From Clavelina lepadiformis (taxonomy: Eukaryota > Chordata > Ascidiacea > Aplousobranchia > Clavelinidae): a stretch of 64,000 bases of DNA. Below the pieces are notes generated by a model. It was not told the DNA's origin. It made no database searches and saw nothing but the letters and a program-made list of their open reading frames with translations. Positions 13,438 to 24,215 of this stretch are shown here, one piece after another. How positions within the stretch are numbered: the first letter of the stretch is position 1; each line of letters opens with the position of its first letter. The stretch covers positions 12,471,820 to 12,535,819 of the forward strand of contig NC_135248.1 in the NCBI RefSeq assembly GCF_947623445.1. Direction: 5' to 3'. Position numbers and translations under genes: made by a program.

Positions 13438-13520
13438 GGCAGAATGGCCGAGTGGTCTAAGGCGCTGCGTTCAGGTCGCAGTCTCCCCTGGAGGCGTGGG
13501 TTCGAATCCCACTTCTGTCA
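13438..13520 (+). tRNA. tRNA-Leu (anticodon CAG), copy 1
   Basis: An 83-base class II tRNA. The acceptor stem pairs GGCAGAA with TTCTGTC and the discriminator base is A. The anticodon stem CTGCG/CGCAG encloses the loop TTCAGGT, so the anticodon is CAG, which reads CUG leucine codons. A variable arm (TCTCCCCTGGAGG) and the T loop GTTCGAATC are intact. It lies 5 bases upstream of tRNA-Lys. Confidence 0.95.
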
Positions 13521-13525
13521 TTCGC

Positions 13526-13598
13526 GCCCGGCTAGCTCAGTCGGTAGAGCGTTGGACTCTTAATCCAACGGTCGTGGGTTCGAGCCCCACGTTGGGCG
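13526..13598 (+). tRNA. tRNA-Lys (anticodon CTT), copy 1
   Basis: A 73-base tRNA. The acceptor stem pairs GCCCGGC with GTTGGGC and the discriminator is G. The anticodon stem TTGGA/TCCAA encloses CTCTTAA, so the anticodon is CTT, which reads AAG lysine codons. The D arm (TAGCTCAGTCGGTAGAG) and T arm (GGGTTCGAGCCCC) are intact. No clear oligo-T terminator follows within the first 15 bases; short T runs follow at about 13604-13615. Confidence 0.95.
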
Positions 13599-14487
13599 CA
13601 AACTTTTCGTTTTATTTATCAACCAAAGAATTTGCCAAAATAATACTGAAATCCTTATAAATCATTTTGGAAATTTGCGTACGATATTGCTGTTAACTCG
13701 TTGCGTTTAAATTGTGGCGTACAGTGTATCCTCGGTTTCTAATCAATTACATAGCAGTAATCAGCGTCGAGTTTACGGCATGCGCTTTTTTCGTGTTCGT
13801 AGGTTCTTTAAAAGAACCCGATAGTTGCAGTCTTGCATCGCCATATAAACGATGGTTGGCTTTTCGTTTACCCGCCAGTTAACCACGGAATTCTACAGCT
13901 CAACCGAGCTTCATCAACGACGGCTTCTCACATATAACTCTCACGGATGTGTTACAAATTTATGACGGTTTCATTTTGTTAACTATATTATAAATTCATA
14001 AGAGGGGCTATTTCACCCCAAGTAGGTCAAGTTTTTTCACCAGTTATGCCCTGTATTGGATTTCAATATGGCTGGTCCTGGTGGGAACCATATCAAGTAC
14101 ACCATATGTATTGTTATTGAGCATTAGATGCATAATGAAATCATTCATATTGCCTGAACCGTGTTAACCAAATTTTAAAGTAAAATAAAAAACAAGATAT
14201 AGTTTGGCACTCTGAAGGTTAATTTTATATTTTTTTGTTTTTACCTCTTTATGGGGTACTGTGAAATGAAATTATTGTCAGCTATCAGCAGTACAAATCG
14301 TATTTGTAACCTACAGTACTTTCGGTGAAAATCTCTTTCATGAGTTTATAATACAGTTACCAAAAATAAAAATGAGAGCGTGATAAGTTAAAATTTTAAT
14401 AACAAAATCTTGAAAATAAATTCCTGTATCGAGATTTCAGTGTTATTCTGGTAAATTCTTTGGTTGAGAAATAAAACGAAAATTTTG
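13599..14487. other. Spacer between the inverted tRNA pairs
   Basis: Apart from the first and last ~60-70 bases, which belong to the inverted arms, this is unique-looking AT-rich sequence with no gene that can be supported. Confidence 0.6.
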
Positions 14488-14560
14488 CGCCCAACGTGGG
14501 GCTCGAACCCACGACCGTTGGATTAAGAGTCCAACGCTCTACCGACTGAGCTAGCCGGGC
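14488..14560 (-). tRNA. tRNA-Lys (anticodon CTT), copy 2
   Basis: The reverse complement is identical to the 73-base tRNA-Lys(CTT) at 13526-13598 over the tRNA body. All pairing is preserved. It is transcribed divergently away from the plus-strand pair's partner and lies 5 bases downstream of tRNA-Leu copy 2. Confidence 0.95.
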
Positions 14561-14565
14561 GCGAA

Positions 14566-14648
14566 TGACAGAAGTGGGATTCGAACCCACGCCTCCAGGG
14601 GAGACTGCGACCTGAACGCAGCGCCTTAGACCACTCGGCCATTCTGCC
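14566..14648 (-). tRNA. tRNA-Leu (anticodon CAG), copy 2
   Basis: The reverse complement is identical to the 83-base tRNA-Leu(CAG) at 13438-13520 over the tRNA body, with intact acceptor, variable and T arms. Confidence 0.95.
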
Positions 14649-15392
14649 TTGCGACTGAAACTACTGTTATTAGCATACTTATACATTGTGTGATAGCAAC
14701 GGTTGGCGATGCACTTTGATTTGTGAGCATTGGACCAAATCCTTGTTTGTTCACACTCACAGTAATGGCGCGAATATTCAACCTAGTTTACGATGTTTTG
14801 AAGTCTTGAACGGTGATCATTTATGCGTTCTTTGCTTTTTAAAACAAAGTTATGTTTTGTTATTGAACATTATTCTATGACATACAGCCTACAGTAGGCT
14901 ATTTTTATTCGTGGTTCCTTGTTCAGTTGATGTACCAGCTGGGCTGCTGATTTTTGTTTCGTACTAATCTGGTAAACTTTTATATCGTGCTGTGCTTGGC
15001 CATGGCCATGTAGGCTAGGCCTACTAATAGCTGCAATGAACTTTTGCATAGGTTATAGCTTACCATTTTCTTAACTTAACTGGTTATCTTTAACGCATAT
15101 ACGAGCTGCTTGAGTGCAACTTCTTATTGGAGAGTGTTGCACCTGCATGCATGAGATTTATTAGTTGACGATCTTTTTATGAGGTTTGTATAAGGAAAGG
15201 CTAGTTGTTTAAACGCCAATTTATAATAAATAAACAAAGAATTGAGCCTTCAGTGCATGCCATCACGCCAAAATTTGCGTTTTTGCACGCACAGTTTCTC
15301 GTCGAAAATTGCCGTACTTCTATTTGCGCTTGAATTTTGGCTTTGTATTGTAGGTTATTTGAGTTAGATCAGACCTATCTTCGGTATACAAA
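14649..15392. other. Upstream region of the Spindly gene
   Basis: No gene can be supported here. The last ~100 bases before 15393 probably include the promoter and the 5' untranslated leader of the Spindly gene. A TAGGCCTA palindrome occurs at 15016. Confidence 0.5.
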
Positions 15393-18300
15393 ATGGTGTT
15401 CGAGTCTAAGGAAGAAATCACAAAACTAACCAAAGCTTTGCAAGAAAAAGAAAAATCGTTGGAAACTGCAGCACAATATGGTAGGCTTCATGTTAGGCAT
15501 AAGTTATATTCTTAAGATTTCAGTTCATTTACTCAAAATTTCATTACGGTATAGCTTAGATTGGAAGTTTGCTGTTTTGGGGTGAGAAATCTCGCCCCAC
15601 AACAAGATGAAATAATAGCTATTATCATATATACGCAAATAATTTTAATCCATGCACTAAGCAAACTTTCCACTCTGGGGTACAGTCTATACATAAAACT
15701 GTAGGTTAACAATAAGCACTTATATTGAATGGTAAACTGTTGTTAACCATCTGCTTTCATTTGGTTGCAGGAAAATCGTTACTTGAGGCCAAATCCCACT
15801 TGGAAGACCTACTAGAAGAGACACATGCTGATTATGAAAAACAACTTGAAGCTTTGGAACAGGGCAAGTACTCACTTGAGATGAAGTTAGAGGTATATGT
15901 GGTTTTATTTGTCTAAGATGCATATCGGGGGCGTTCAAATGGCGAATCCGGATCCGGATCTTTTCAACTTTTTTTGTGGATCTTCCAATGTAGTTGCAGC
16001 TGTAGCACACTTCACCTTTGACTGTTACAAAGTTATTAATATGTTGTTGGCCGTACAATGTAGGGTACATTTACATAAATAAAGCACCATAAAAATTAAA
16101 GCATGCCCAATTTGTTTTCTATTCGTATTTAGTGGATTATCATGTTGTCAGGTTTGGCCGTGGTGGATCATGGCAGTAATCATTTGAACACCCCTGATGT
16201 ATATGATATATATGAAGTGATTGTATAGTATATGCAAACTGTACAATGAATTTATATTCTCACTGGTCACCACCTAACTTAACCTGTGATCGGTTTTCAA
16301 CCTACATTTTTGAAAGCACAACACTTCCCTCTTTTGTTATAGGTTTCAATTTGTAAGGACCTGTTTTGTTGTTTTATTCTAAAGTTTTAATGCAAGCTTT
16401 TTCATAATATTGTATGAATTTACTACTAGAAATGATATACAGTATATATATATATATATTATATACCTTTGATTTCAATGGGGTCTACACACAAGTAAAC
16501 ACGCACACACACTTAAGTATCATATATATTTATACAATATATACCTTTTCTTACAGTTGCAGCAGAAGTCAGCATCGAGATTAGAAAGTGCGCTTGCTGA
16601 AGAGAAGCACATCATGAAACGAGATTATGAAGTTCAACTCGAATTGCTTGAGAAAGATTATAAAACAGAGATAAATGAGTTGAAACTCAAGGTGAACATT
16701 ATCTGAAACACAATGTTTTTGAGTAGAACCATGTTAGTAGTGTAAAGTTACTACTTACATACTTATCCTGTTTGCTTATTAATTTTTATTTATTTCTTGT
16801 TATTCTACATGCGTAATTGCGTTCAGTATTTTATGTGTTAGTACTTGTATTTGATTAGCTGTCAGAAATGCGAAATGAACTTGATGAGACTGCATTACAA
16901 TGTAACCAACAAAAAGAAAAAATTGAAACACAACAAGCTTTGATCATCGAGTTGAAAGAGTCGAATCAGTTCCAAGCAAAAAAGTTTGTGTAGAACTAAA
17001 TTTTTCCTGTACTTGTTAATGGATCATCGAATGGATTTAAAAACTGAAACCAAATCTGGGTTTAGAACAATATCTAGTGTTGTCATAAGTGCCAATTTTT
17101 TTGCAAACAACACAGCGAATCAATGAGTCCAGATCTAGCTGAGCTTGTAAGTGACAATGAAAGGCTTCAGATGAAAGTGCGTACACTCCAAGAGGAATCA
17201 TCTACAATGAGCAACTACATTGAACAACTCAACCTACAGGTGTGAATAGCTCCAGTGCACTAAAGTGGCATATTCAGTGTTTGCTGTTCCATTTTACAAA
17301 GTCCTTATTTGTAATTTTTGTCTTAAGATGAAAGGGATTGATAAAACAAACGAAATGCTTCGTGAAGGAAAAGAGGAAGCAGAAGAGCAGAATAGATGCC
17401 ATATGGAGGCATTAGAGGTATTTCACTATAAATGGGGCTGCTGTAATTCAAAGTTTGTTGGTTTCCCTTAAAGCTTTTGTTATTAAAATGTCATGAAATT
17501 ATGGCCTGACTTTAGTTTGTGACTGCATTTATGCTTTAATATATTTGTATGCTATACTTAAAAGTTAAAGTTTTATCTCACTTGTACTACAAGGAATGTC
17601 GCCAAGAAATCCGAGACCTTAATGCTGAGCTGCAAGAATTTCGGACACAACCTCAAGATACAAACCGATTTGGGAATTCATTGTTTGCAGAGGTGGAGGA
17701 TAAGCGGGTTCTAGCAGAGAAGAAACTTATAAGGTATTTACTGTGTTTTGTGCTTTGTGAAGACACCATTTTTACCTCATGTTGTGCTAATATGGTTGTT
17801 CCATCAACTACTTCGCGATCACTGTTTGTAGATTTTCATTTTCTCAATTTGCTAGGACTTCGTTTATTTTTCTTATTGGATTTTTCTAAAAACTATTGTT
17901 GTTCTGCAGTTTTCAAGTGAAATATAGATGCTTGGAAGGAAAATACACCCAACAGGTCAATTACTCGATGCAGTTAAATGTAAGTCATATTGGCTTAAAT
18001 GTGCTCAAAATAATTGTGCAAGTATTCTGTTTAACATTGTTTGTCTCATGCTGTTAGTCCCAAATAGCCCAGCTACTCCTTTCCTGCGGCAGTGACGCAG
18101 ATCGCGATCAAATCCAGAGGCTGGAAAGAGCACTTTCAACCTGTAGAAGAGATGTGGAAAACTTGATGGAGGAAAACGCAAAACTAGAAAAGCAGGTGAG
18201 CGCTCATTATTTATAGACAACATCAACGTCAATGAATATGTGATCTACAAACTTGGTTAATATACCAAACCGTTGTAATTTGGATACTCATTATACTGTT

Positions 18301-20349
18301 TTATTACACACAAAAACTGGGTTAAAATATAAAATTAAGCTTTTGTAAGTACGTTGTGTTGGTTCCTTGGTGTTCATAACCAAAGTCAGCATTAAGTACC
18401 ATCTTTGATTTCTGTAAAGATCAAGTGTAATTCGTTGATTATTTCTCTTTTAATAGAGTTCTAGGCAGAGTTTACCAGCTTGTTAAAATGCCTTGGCTGT
18501 TTTTCAGATCGCCAGCAAATCGCTTAACACTTTGGATGGATTGAAGAAAGCCTCAGAGAATGGGCAACAAGACGTTGATTTTATTTCGTTTCTTGAAAAT
18601 CTTCTGGAAAAGTCAAAGTATGTAACTCACTGTGTGACTTAAATATAACTATGAAGGCATTTTCATTTGGCAGTTAGTAACACAAGACTGTTTCCATAGA
18701 AGAGAAAACGAAAAACTAAAAGATGAACTGCAAAAGTCCAGAATGTACTTGATAGCAGAGTCTCAAAAGTTATCGCATGCGGAAAGGGACGTCTACTCAT
18801 CCAAAAATGAACTTGACAAACTGAAGTCAGTGTGCGTGAAACAAAAACTGGACATAACTCGTCTTAAAATGAAGTGCGGGGAAGAAGGTGACGTTTCTGT
18901 TGAAATGTGCTATTTTACAGCATATGTAGCAGTGCAGTGTTTCACTCGTCTTAACTCAATTGTTCAAAATGACTCAAAGCGTATATTTCATAGCAAAATT
19001 TACAGCCTCGGGTAACATAAACTGTCTTGTACCAACCCTGGAGACTAAATTTCGTGCGACCATCAGGGCCTGCCTTTGCAAGCGCGAGGCTATTTTCCGA
19101 TTTTAGATGACTTGACATAATAATAACGTAAACCACCTATCAAGTCTTTGCAAATCAGCTTCCATCAAAGCTTTGCTTCGTGGTATAGGCTATTTTCGCT
19201 AAAACATTCTCTTAATTTCAAAAATAAATTGAGAAATAACGCAGAGATTTGGGTAAAATCAAAGCTAAATTTTTATTTTGGTGCGAAGCAGCGCTGGGGC
19301 ACCGAAAATCGCGGATCATATAATCGCCTAACGCAGTCGTATCGCTCGCATTGGCCGAAGGGCGGCCGTAAAGTAATGTAATTTGTAACCAACGCAAGGC
19401 TTAGTATGACTTCAGCAAATTTTATAAAGTTAAAGGGCTTGACTGGCTGCGCATAACTTAAGTTGACCTCAACTTCACAGTTTGGCTGCGTTTATTTGCC
19501 CTGGTTTGATTGCAATCAGATAAAACAACTTGGTTACAACTTACAACTTTTTTATTACTATGGCTGCCAGCAGGCATAATAATCATCAAATATAAGGCTC
19601 AACTTGTGAAAAATAACCTGAATGGGTTAATGCAGGGAAGTCCAACTTGCGGCTCGCTAGTCATTTTCACTCCAAAAGTAGTATTTTGAACTTTGAATCT
19701 CATCCTAATTAAAATATACCAGTCAGCTTTTAGGGGTGCAGTAATAGTATGGTATGGGAGCAACAGGATTATATATAACTATAAGACTCGAAGAATTAAA
19801 GCACGCGTTTAGTACTTGGGTAGCCTAGTAGAAATTTAATAGGTTCAGCGGCCCATTGAATTATTTCAAGTGACAATGCGGCCCACTATAATAAAAGGTT
19901 GGACATCCCTGGGTTAATGAAACGTCGGCAGTAAATAAAGTTCTGTTTTTCACTTTATATTTGATGATAACAACTGGCTTGTTGCAGCGTGTACCAGTAC
20001 AGTACGATTGTTTGGGTTACACCGTTCTTTTATTAATGTAATTATCACACAAGCATCATATTTTATCACATTAGCATCAGTTGTTGTTTGTACGTGGGGC
20101 TTTTCGGCGATATCGCATGCAGATTAATTCTGTTCAATTTCAGTGCACGGTAAACGCGACATTAGACCAAGGAAAGTGGAAAAGATTACAGACGACCCTT
20201 CGCAGCACTCAGACGATAAAGAAAACAAATCGAGTCCCTCAAAGATCGCGCCATCCACGCAGGACAAGCAAAAATCTGCGGACGTACGCACTATCAGAGG
20301 TTTGTTACGACATGATCCTACGATGTTAAAGCTTAAACCATTGGCCTAG
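15393..20349 (+). CDS. SPDL1: Protein Spindly, dynein-dynactin adaptor
   Basis: Twelve exons join in phase into 511 residues: 15393-15480, 15771-15892, 16557-16691, 16859-16983, 17116-17239, 17328-17417, 17594-17733, 17910-17979, 18058-18195, 18508-18617, 18700-18887 and 20144-20349. The protein is almost all coiled coil. Residues ~26-30 are AAQYG, the CC1 box by which Spindly and BICD adaptors bind dynein light intermediate chain. At ~236-247 lies GNSLFAEVEDKR, the Spindly motif that contacts the dynactin pointed end; it is close to identical to the vertebrate motif. In vertebrates Spindly recruits dynein to kinetochores through the RZZ complex. The start is the first methionine of the 5' exon. 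The C-terminal tail (VHGKRDIRPRK, then Ser/Lys-rich) ends KLKPLA, with no CaaX cysteine of the human kind. An AATAAA lies at 20502. Introns are mostly 150-500 bases; the last, 1.26 kb, carries a hAT element. Confidence 0.92.
16443..16460. repeat. TA microsatellite
   Basis: A run of TATATA dinucleotides within the second intron of the Spindly gene, followed by a short TATATACC/ACACAC patch. Confidence 0.8.
19633..19911 (+). mobile_element. Non-autonomous hAT miniature element
   Basis: A 279-base element. Its ends are CAGGGAAGTCCAAC and, on the other side, GTTGGACATCCCTG, which is an inverted repeat with one mismatch. It is flanked by a perfect 8-base duplication GGTTAATG (19625-19632 and 19912-19919). 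An 8-base duplication, CAGGG ends and subterminal GCGGC(T/C)C motifs are typical of hAT elements. It has no coding capacity. It sits in the last intron of the Spindly gene, in the sense strand as read. Confidence 0.9.
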
Positions 20350-20953
20350 ACTTTCCTTAATTTCCATAATCTTGATAGAATCAACATCCAAAACAAACCA
20401 ACAAAGTACCAGAGTGGGAAAAACCTTGTTCTCGGACTGTAGCGCGATCCCGGTTAAAACGAATGCACCTGATGATGATGCAGTGTCTGAATGCACACAG
20501 CAATAAATTCTTTCTATTCGCATTTTTTGCAATATGGCTTAATGTCGTTTTTGTGATACTGAACTATTATTGCCCATTTTCCTTCCTTTTTGCTTGTAGT
20601 GTTGCTTTTTTCACTGCATTGTATTGTGAGACAACGTACACTATATCAAAGAATCATATCTGCCCTGACAAAGCTATGTTAAAACGAATTTGTATGGATT
20701 TAACACCAATGCTTCAAAATGTCTTTCACGCAGTTGTTGCAAGTTCTTAATACATAGAGTCGTAGGCAGAACGATAATAACCAGCTTTCTGTGAATTTCC
20801 AAAACTGTTAGTTGCTCATTATAAATGCCGAATTGATATGATAATGACGTCACTATAGCAAATGTTATCAAACAATTGCTGACAAAACCAACTGGATAGT
20901 GTAGTTTTGCACATCAAGGCTTTTTGCCATGCGAAATCTTGTCAAGGAAAACA
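20350..20953. other. Spindly 3' region and CIMIP2 upstream region
   Basis: Contains the Spindly 3' untranslated region, with a canonical AATAAA at 20502-20507 about 150 bases after the stop, and then the promoter-side sequence of the next plus-strand gene. No other gene can be supported. Confidence 0.6.
20502..20507 (+). terminator. Candidate polyadenylation signal of the Spindly gene
   Basis: AATAAA about 150 bases after the TAG stop at 20347-20349. It is placed by position and sequence only. Confidence 0.45.
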
Positions 20954-22132
20954 ATGCTTTGTCCTGATCCTTATTACCCTCCAGGATACTGTGGGTACAG
21001 CCCCCAGTTTCAATTCCAATTTGGCGAAACGTACGGTGAAACTACGGCCCGACTTTTAAAAGATCCTAACGTTGCTAAGTCAGGCCGACTAGTTTTGGCC
21101 GATATCATTCCCAAGAAGTGCCACGACGATTGCAAGACTAACAAAAATGAATGGCTGCGTTACCGAAAGCAAAGTTGGGGCGATAGAAAACTAATCGGAG
21201 AAATGGTTCCAGGCTACACCGGGTACATCCCAAAAGAAAGAGGAAACTTCGGCATGAGGTACGCACAAAGTTGCAATGAAGCTATTGCTGGTTATACCAA
21301 GGACAGAACAGCATATGACAATAAACGACGAAGCATCATTCACAAAGCACCTCGCGTACCCTTGAGAGCCGAACCAAAACCGTACGTCTCTCTGAACCAA
21401 GTCGATCACTCTGTGTCTCCGTATTTTATGAACACTGGTGATCCCGCCAAAACCTTCATGTCTGGTTACACGGGATTTATACCGAGGTCTCGCTCCAGGT
21501 AAGCAAGAACTATATTTGCTGGGCATTCTTTGCTGAAACGAATTTTGCAAAAAGTCATTATACAACAGTCTTTTAATAGCAAACTTTTCAAAAATGGCAG
21601 AAGGCTTACGTGGCATGGTTCGTTTTAGTAACCCGCGTTATATGAGATCTGATAAAAATACTGCTGCAACACACCCTGCGATAAAATGGATAACCGGGAA
21701 ATTCCATGCCGTGAGCTTTTTTAAATTGTCTCTTTCAAGAACGAACGTATTCTTGTTCCGTGCAAATACTACATCAGAAATCCCCTCTTTTAGAAGGCAT
21801 AATTATTTGGTTTTTACTTACCTTTTTCTTTATTTAGATTCGGCCTGGTCTACCCAAAGTTAACCCAAGAATCTCTGGTAGATTTCACTAAAGCTCAGCA
21901 GCAATTGAAGCTCCGAGAGATGAGCCCGTTGGTGATGCAGCAAGCGACACTGTCCCGTAATCAAGCCAAAAAGCCAAAGGGCGGACAACCGATATACGTT
22001 GATAACGGCTTGCTGCCACATTATACTGGGTACCTGCCAGGCCACAAATTTCGTAATGGCGTCACCTTCGGAACAAGTTCGCGGTATTTCAACGCGGTCG
22101 CCCACCATAGGAACAGGCTGCAATCGATGTAA
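20954..22132 (+). CDS. CIMIP2B: Ciliary microtubule inner protein 2 (FAM166-type)
   Basis: Two exons, 20954-21498 and 21838-22132, join in phase into 279 residues, close to the ~275 of human FAM166B. The family signature is repeated through the chain. It starts with PYYPPGYCGYSPQ and GETYGETT in the first 40 residues, then PGYTGYIPKER near 78, SGYTGFIPRSR near 175 and PHYTGYLPGHKF near 250. The [PS]-x-[YF]-[TC]-G-[YF]-x-P turns are the hallmark of CIMIP2 proteins, which lie in the lumen of ciliary doublet microtubules. The start ATG at 20954 is in the same frame as a short upstream reading stretch with no better methionine. The match is closest to the B paralogue, but A/B/C orthology is not settled by eye. 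It lies 0.6 kb after Spindly on the same strand. Confidence 0.88.
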
Positions 22133-24215
22133 TGATGCCAACCTTGCAACTGTTTTCAATGGAGAATGTTTCAATTTTATGATGGATAATGCTCTGACTA
22201 TATTTATTTTAACCTTGAATCTCACTTTGGTATTTGGTAGGATATATCATACAAAACAACTTTATATAGACGCATGGCCAAAACGTTCACACGCTTTATC
22301 TTTTCGGTGATTTCCAAGCATTTTTAGCGCAAACTTGTGCGTGGGAACGCTATGTTAAAAAGTCTTTGACTTTTCGCCAAGACTGCATAACACGTGCAGG
22401 TACAGAATTTTTAGGTTATATTTTACAGGGGCATGTTTACGCGCATGGTGTATGAGTATGACTCTACCGTGACTGCGTGCTGTAGTAAACTCACTTAGAA
22501 CTCTGAACGCTCAGCTCCAAGAGTGTTACGCTTTCGATTATTACATCACTACATCACGCCACGTCCTCACCACGTTCACGCGACAATCAGCGAGAGCGTG
22601 CTTTTGTCAAAAATCAGGAGACCGTAACAATTTTACTATGCGGTGAAAGCTTGGTGGGTATGTTGCGACAGCTTGTTTTACGCAAGTTTATAACGTAATG
22701 CACATTCCAATGGGGTTTTGATCGGAACACCGTCGGTACAATGTTAACTGTATTGTGCTTTGAGGTTTAGTTTACAGAATTGCGCAACTGCGCTTTTCTC
22801 ATCTGAAGCGGTGTGTTCTAAATCTAGATAATTTAGCAAACGTTACCGGTGCCGTAATCGAATACTCACCAACGATTTTTAAACCACAAATAGCCTCGGA
22901 TGTTTTTTGAACAAAATTGCAAACAGCAAGTGCGGCCCATATGCATAGAATATTCCACAAGTGCATATCCGCAGTATTTCTAATGCCGCTGAAATGGCGT
23001 AATTAGATGTTTACCTACAAACCTTGAGTAATATTGTGAACTGGCTGTCGGGGTATATTCGGGATTTACAAACAAACGTTTTAAAAAGTCGGCAATCACT
23101 TTTTCACTATTGCGAAGTCAAGTAAACAGACGTGTTTAGTAAGTCAAGGACATAGGACAGGAAATATCAACCGAAAAGAACTTTGTGTCCAAGACGTAAA
23201 TATGAACTCAGACCAACATTCAACGGTTACGTCAGACGCATTGCTGACTCGGTACGCCATTACATGATGCAAGTTTTTCGCTACGGTTCAAAGTGTACTT
23301 GCCAGAGTGTTCAAGTAACCGATTGACAGTCGCCTAAACACTCTTTGCACGCTTGAGTAAACACAGGTGAACTCAGCATGTCTTTTAGCCGGTGAAGTTC
23401 AGAAAACTTCTCACGTGTAATCAGGGCCCTAGTCCACTAGAAAACTTTGCGGTCTACAAAATTTATGTGCTTGTTAATGGCAGTTACAATTAATTAGTAG
23501 TTACAGAATACAATTCCAAAAGGTTCAGAAAACATGTCCTCTTCGACCTCTGTGAAAGTAGGTCCCTGCGTGTGATAAACAAGTGTAGCATACAAATATT
23601 TTCTGCTTTATTGATGGCAATTTTAAGAATTTTCTGAAATCACGTATTGTCAATGCATAAGTTATGAATTTATGTTCAACTTGTACTTAAAGCTCTCTGT
23701 TTAAGTTTCGATAATTTTGGATTAAATCCTGTTGATAGTTGGTTAATGGGTGACCAAAATCAGTCTTTTCACAACTAATGCAAATCAGTTAATTTTCTTT
23801 TTAATGATTCGATTCTTAGTTCTATGTTATGCAATTATACTTTTAAATGACCCCAACATAGATATTACCCACCTTTGGACCTTTCCTCACCCGCGCGTCT
23901 CATCACACAGCCTATGTGCAATCGAAACTATTCGCTTTCGCCATAATAAACCGGGGAAATAACAGAAACTATCCCCTTTTTTGCTCTCTTGGAGGTGGGC
24001 ATGATATAAGCCAGTTCCCAACTCCATAATTTCTACTCCAACTAGAAAGAGACAAGATACAAAAACAACCAGTAATCAGTATAGGAGGTAAAAGATCAAG
24101 TAACTTAGAAAAATTTAGCGTCAAAGATCTCACGGAAGATCTCGGCGTCACAGCAGATTTTCTTGCATTTGAGTTTCATCCATAGCAGATCCAAGGATCC
24201 AACCGATCTGGAAAG
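22133..24215. other. Intergenic, no gene seen
   Basis: About 2.1 kb between the CIMIP2-type gene and the IL-17 gene. Short frames only, with no domain and no exon set. The right end must hold the IL-17 promoter. Confidence 0.6.

Larger units (their letters stand above)
13430..13665 (+). repeat. Left arm of inverted duplication carrying tRNA-Leu and tRNA-Lys
   Basis: The arm is matched in reverse complement by 14430-14655. Identity is essentially complete across both tRNA genes and their 5-base spacer. It decays over about 70 bases after tRNA-Lys, where a CAACCAAAGAATTT block is still shared. The arms are separated by about 0.75 kb. Confidence 0.85.
14430..14655 (-). repeat. Right arm of inverted duplication carrying tRNA-Lys and tRNA-Leu
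   Basis: Reverse-complement partner of 13430-13665. Both tRNA genes keep all stems. The flanks beyond the tRNAs have diverged, so the duplication is not brand new and the tRNA bodies have probably been kept by selection or gene conversion. Confidence 0.85.

Noticed and set aside
14396-14686. A 96-codon minus-strand frame (AEWPSGLRRCVQVAVSPGG...)
   Set aside because: It is the translation of the tRNA-Leu and tRNA-Lys genes; this kind of frame is a well-known false protein in databases.
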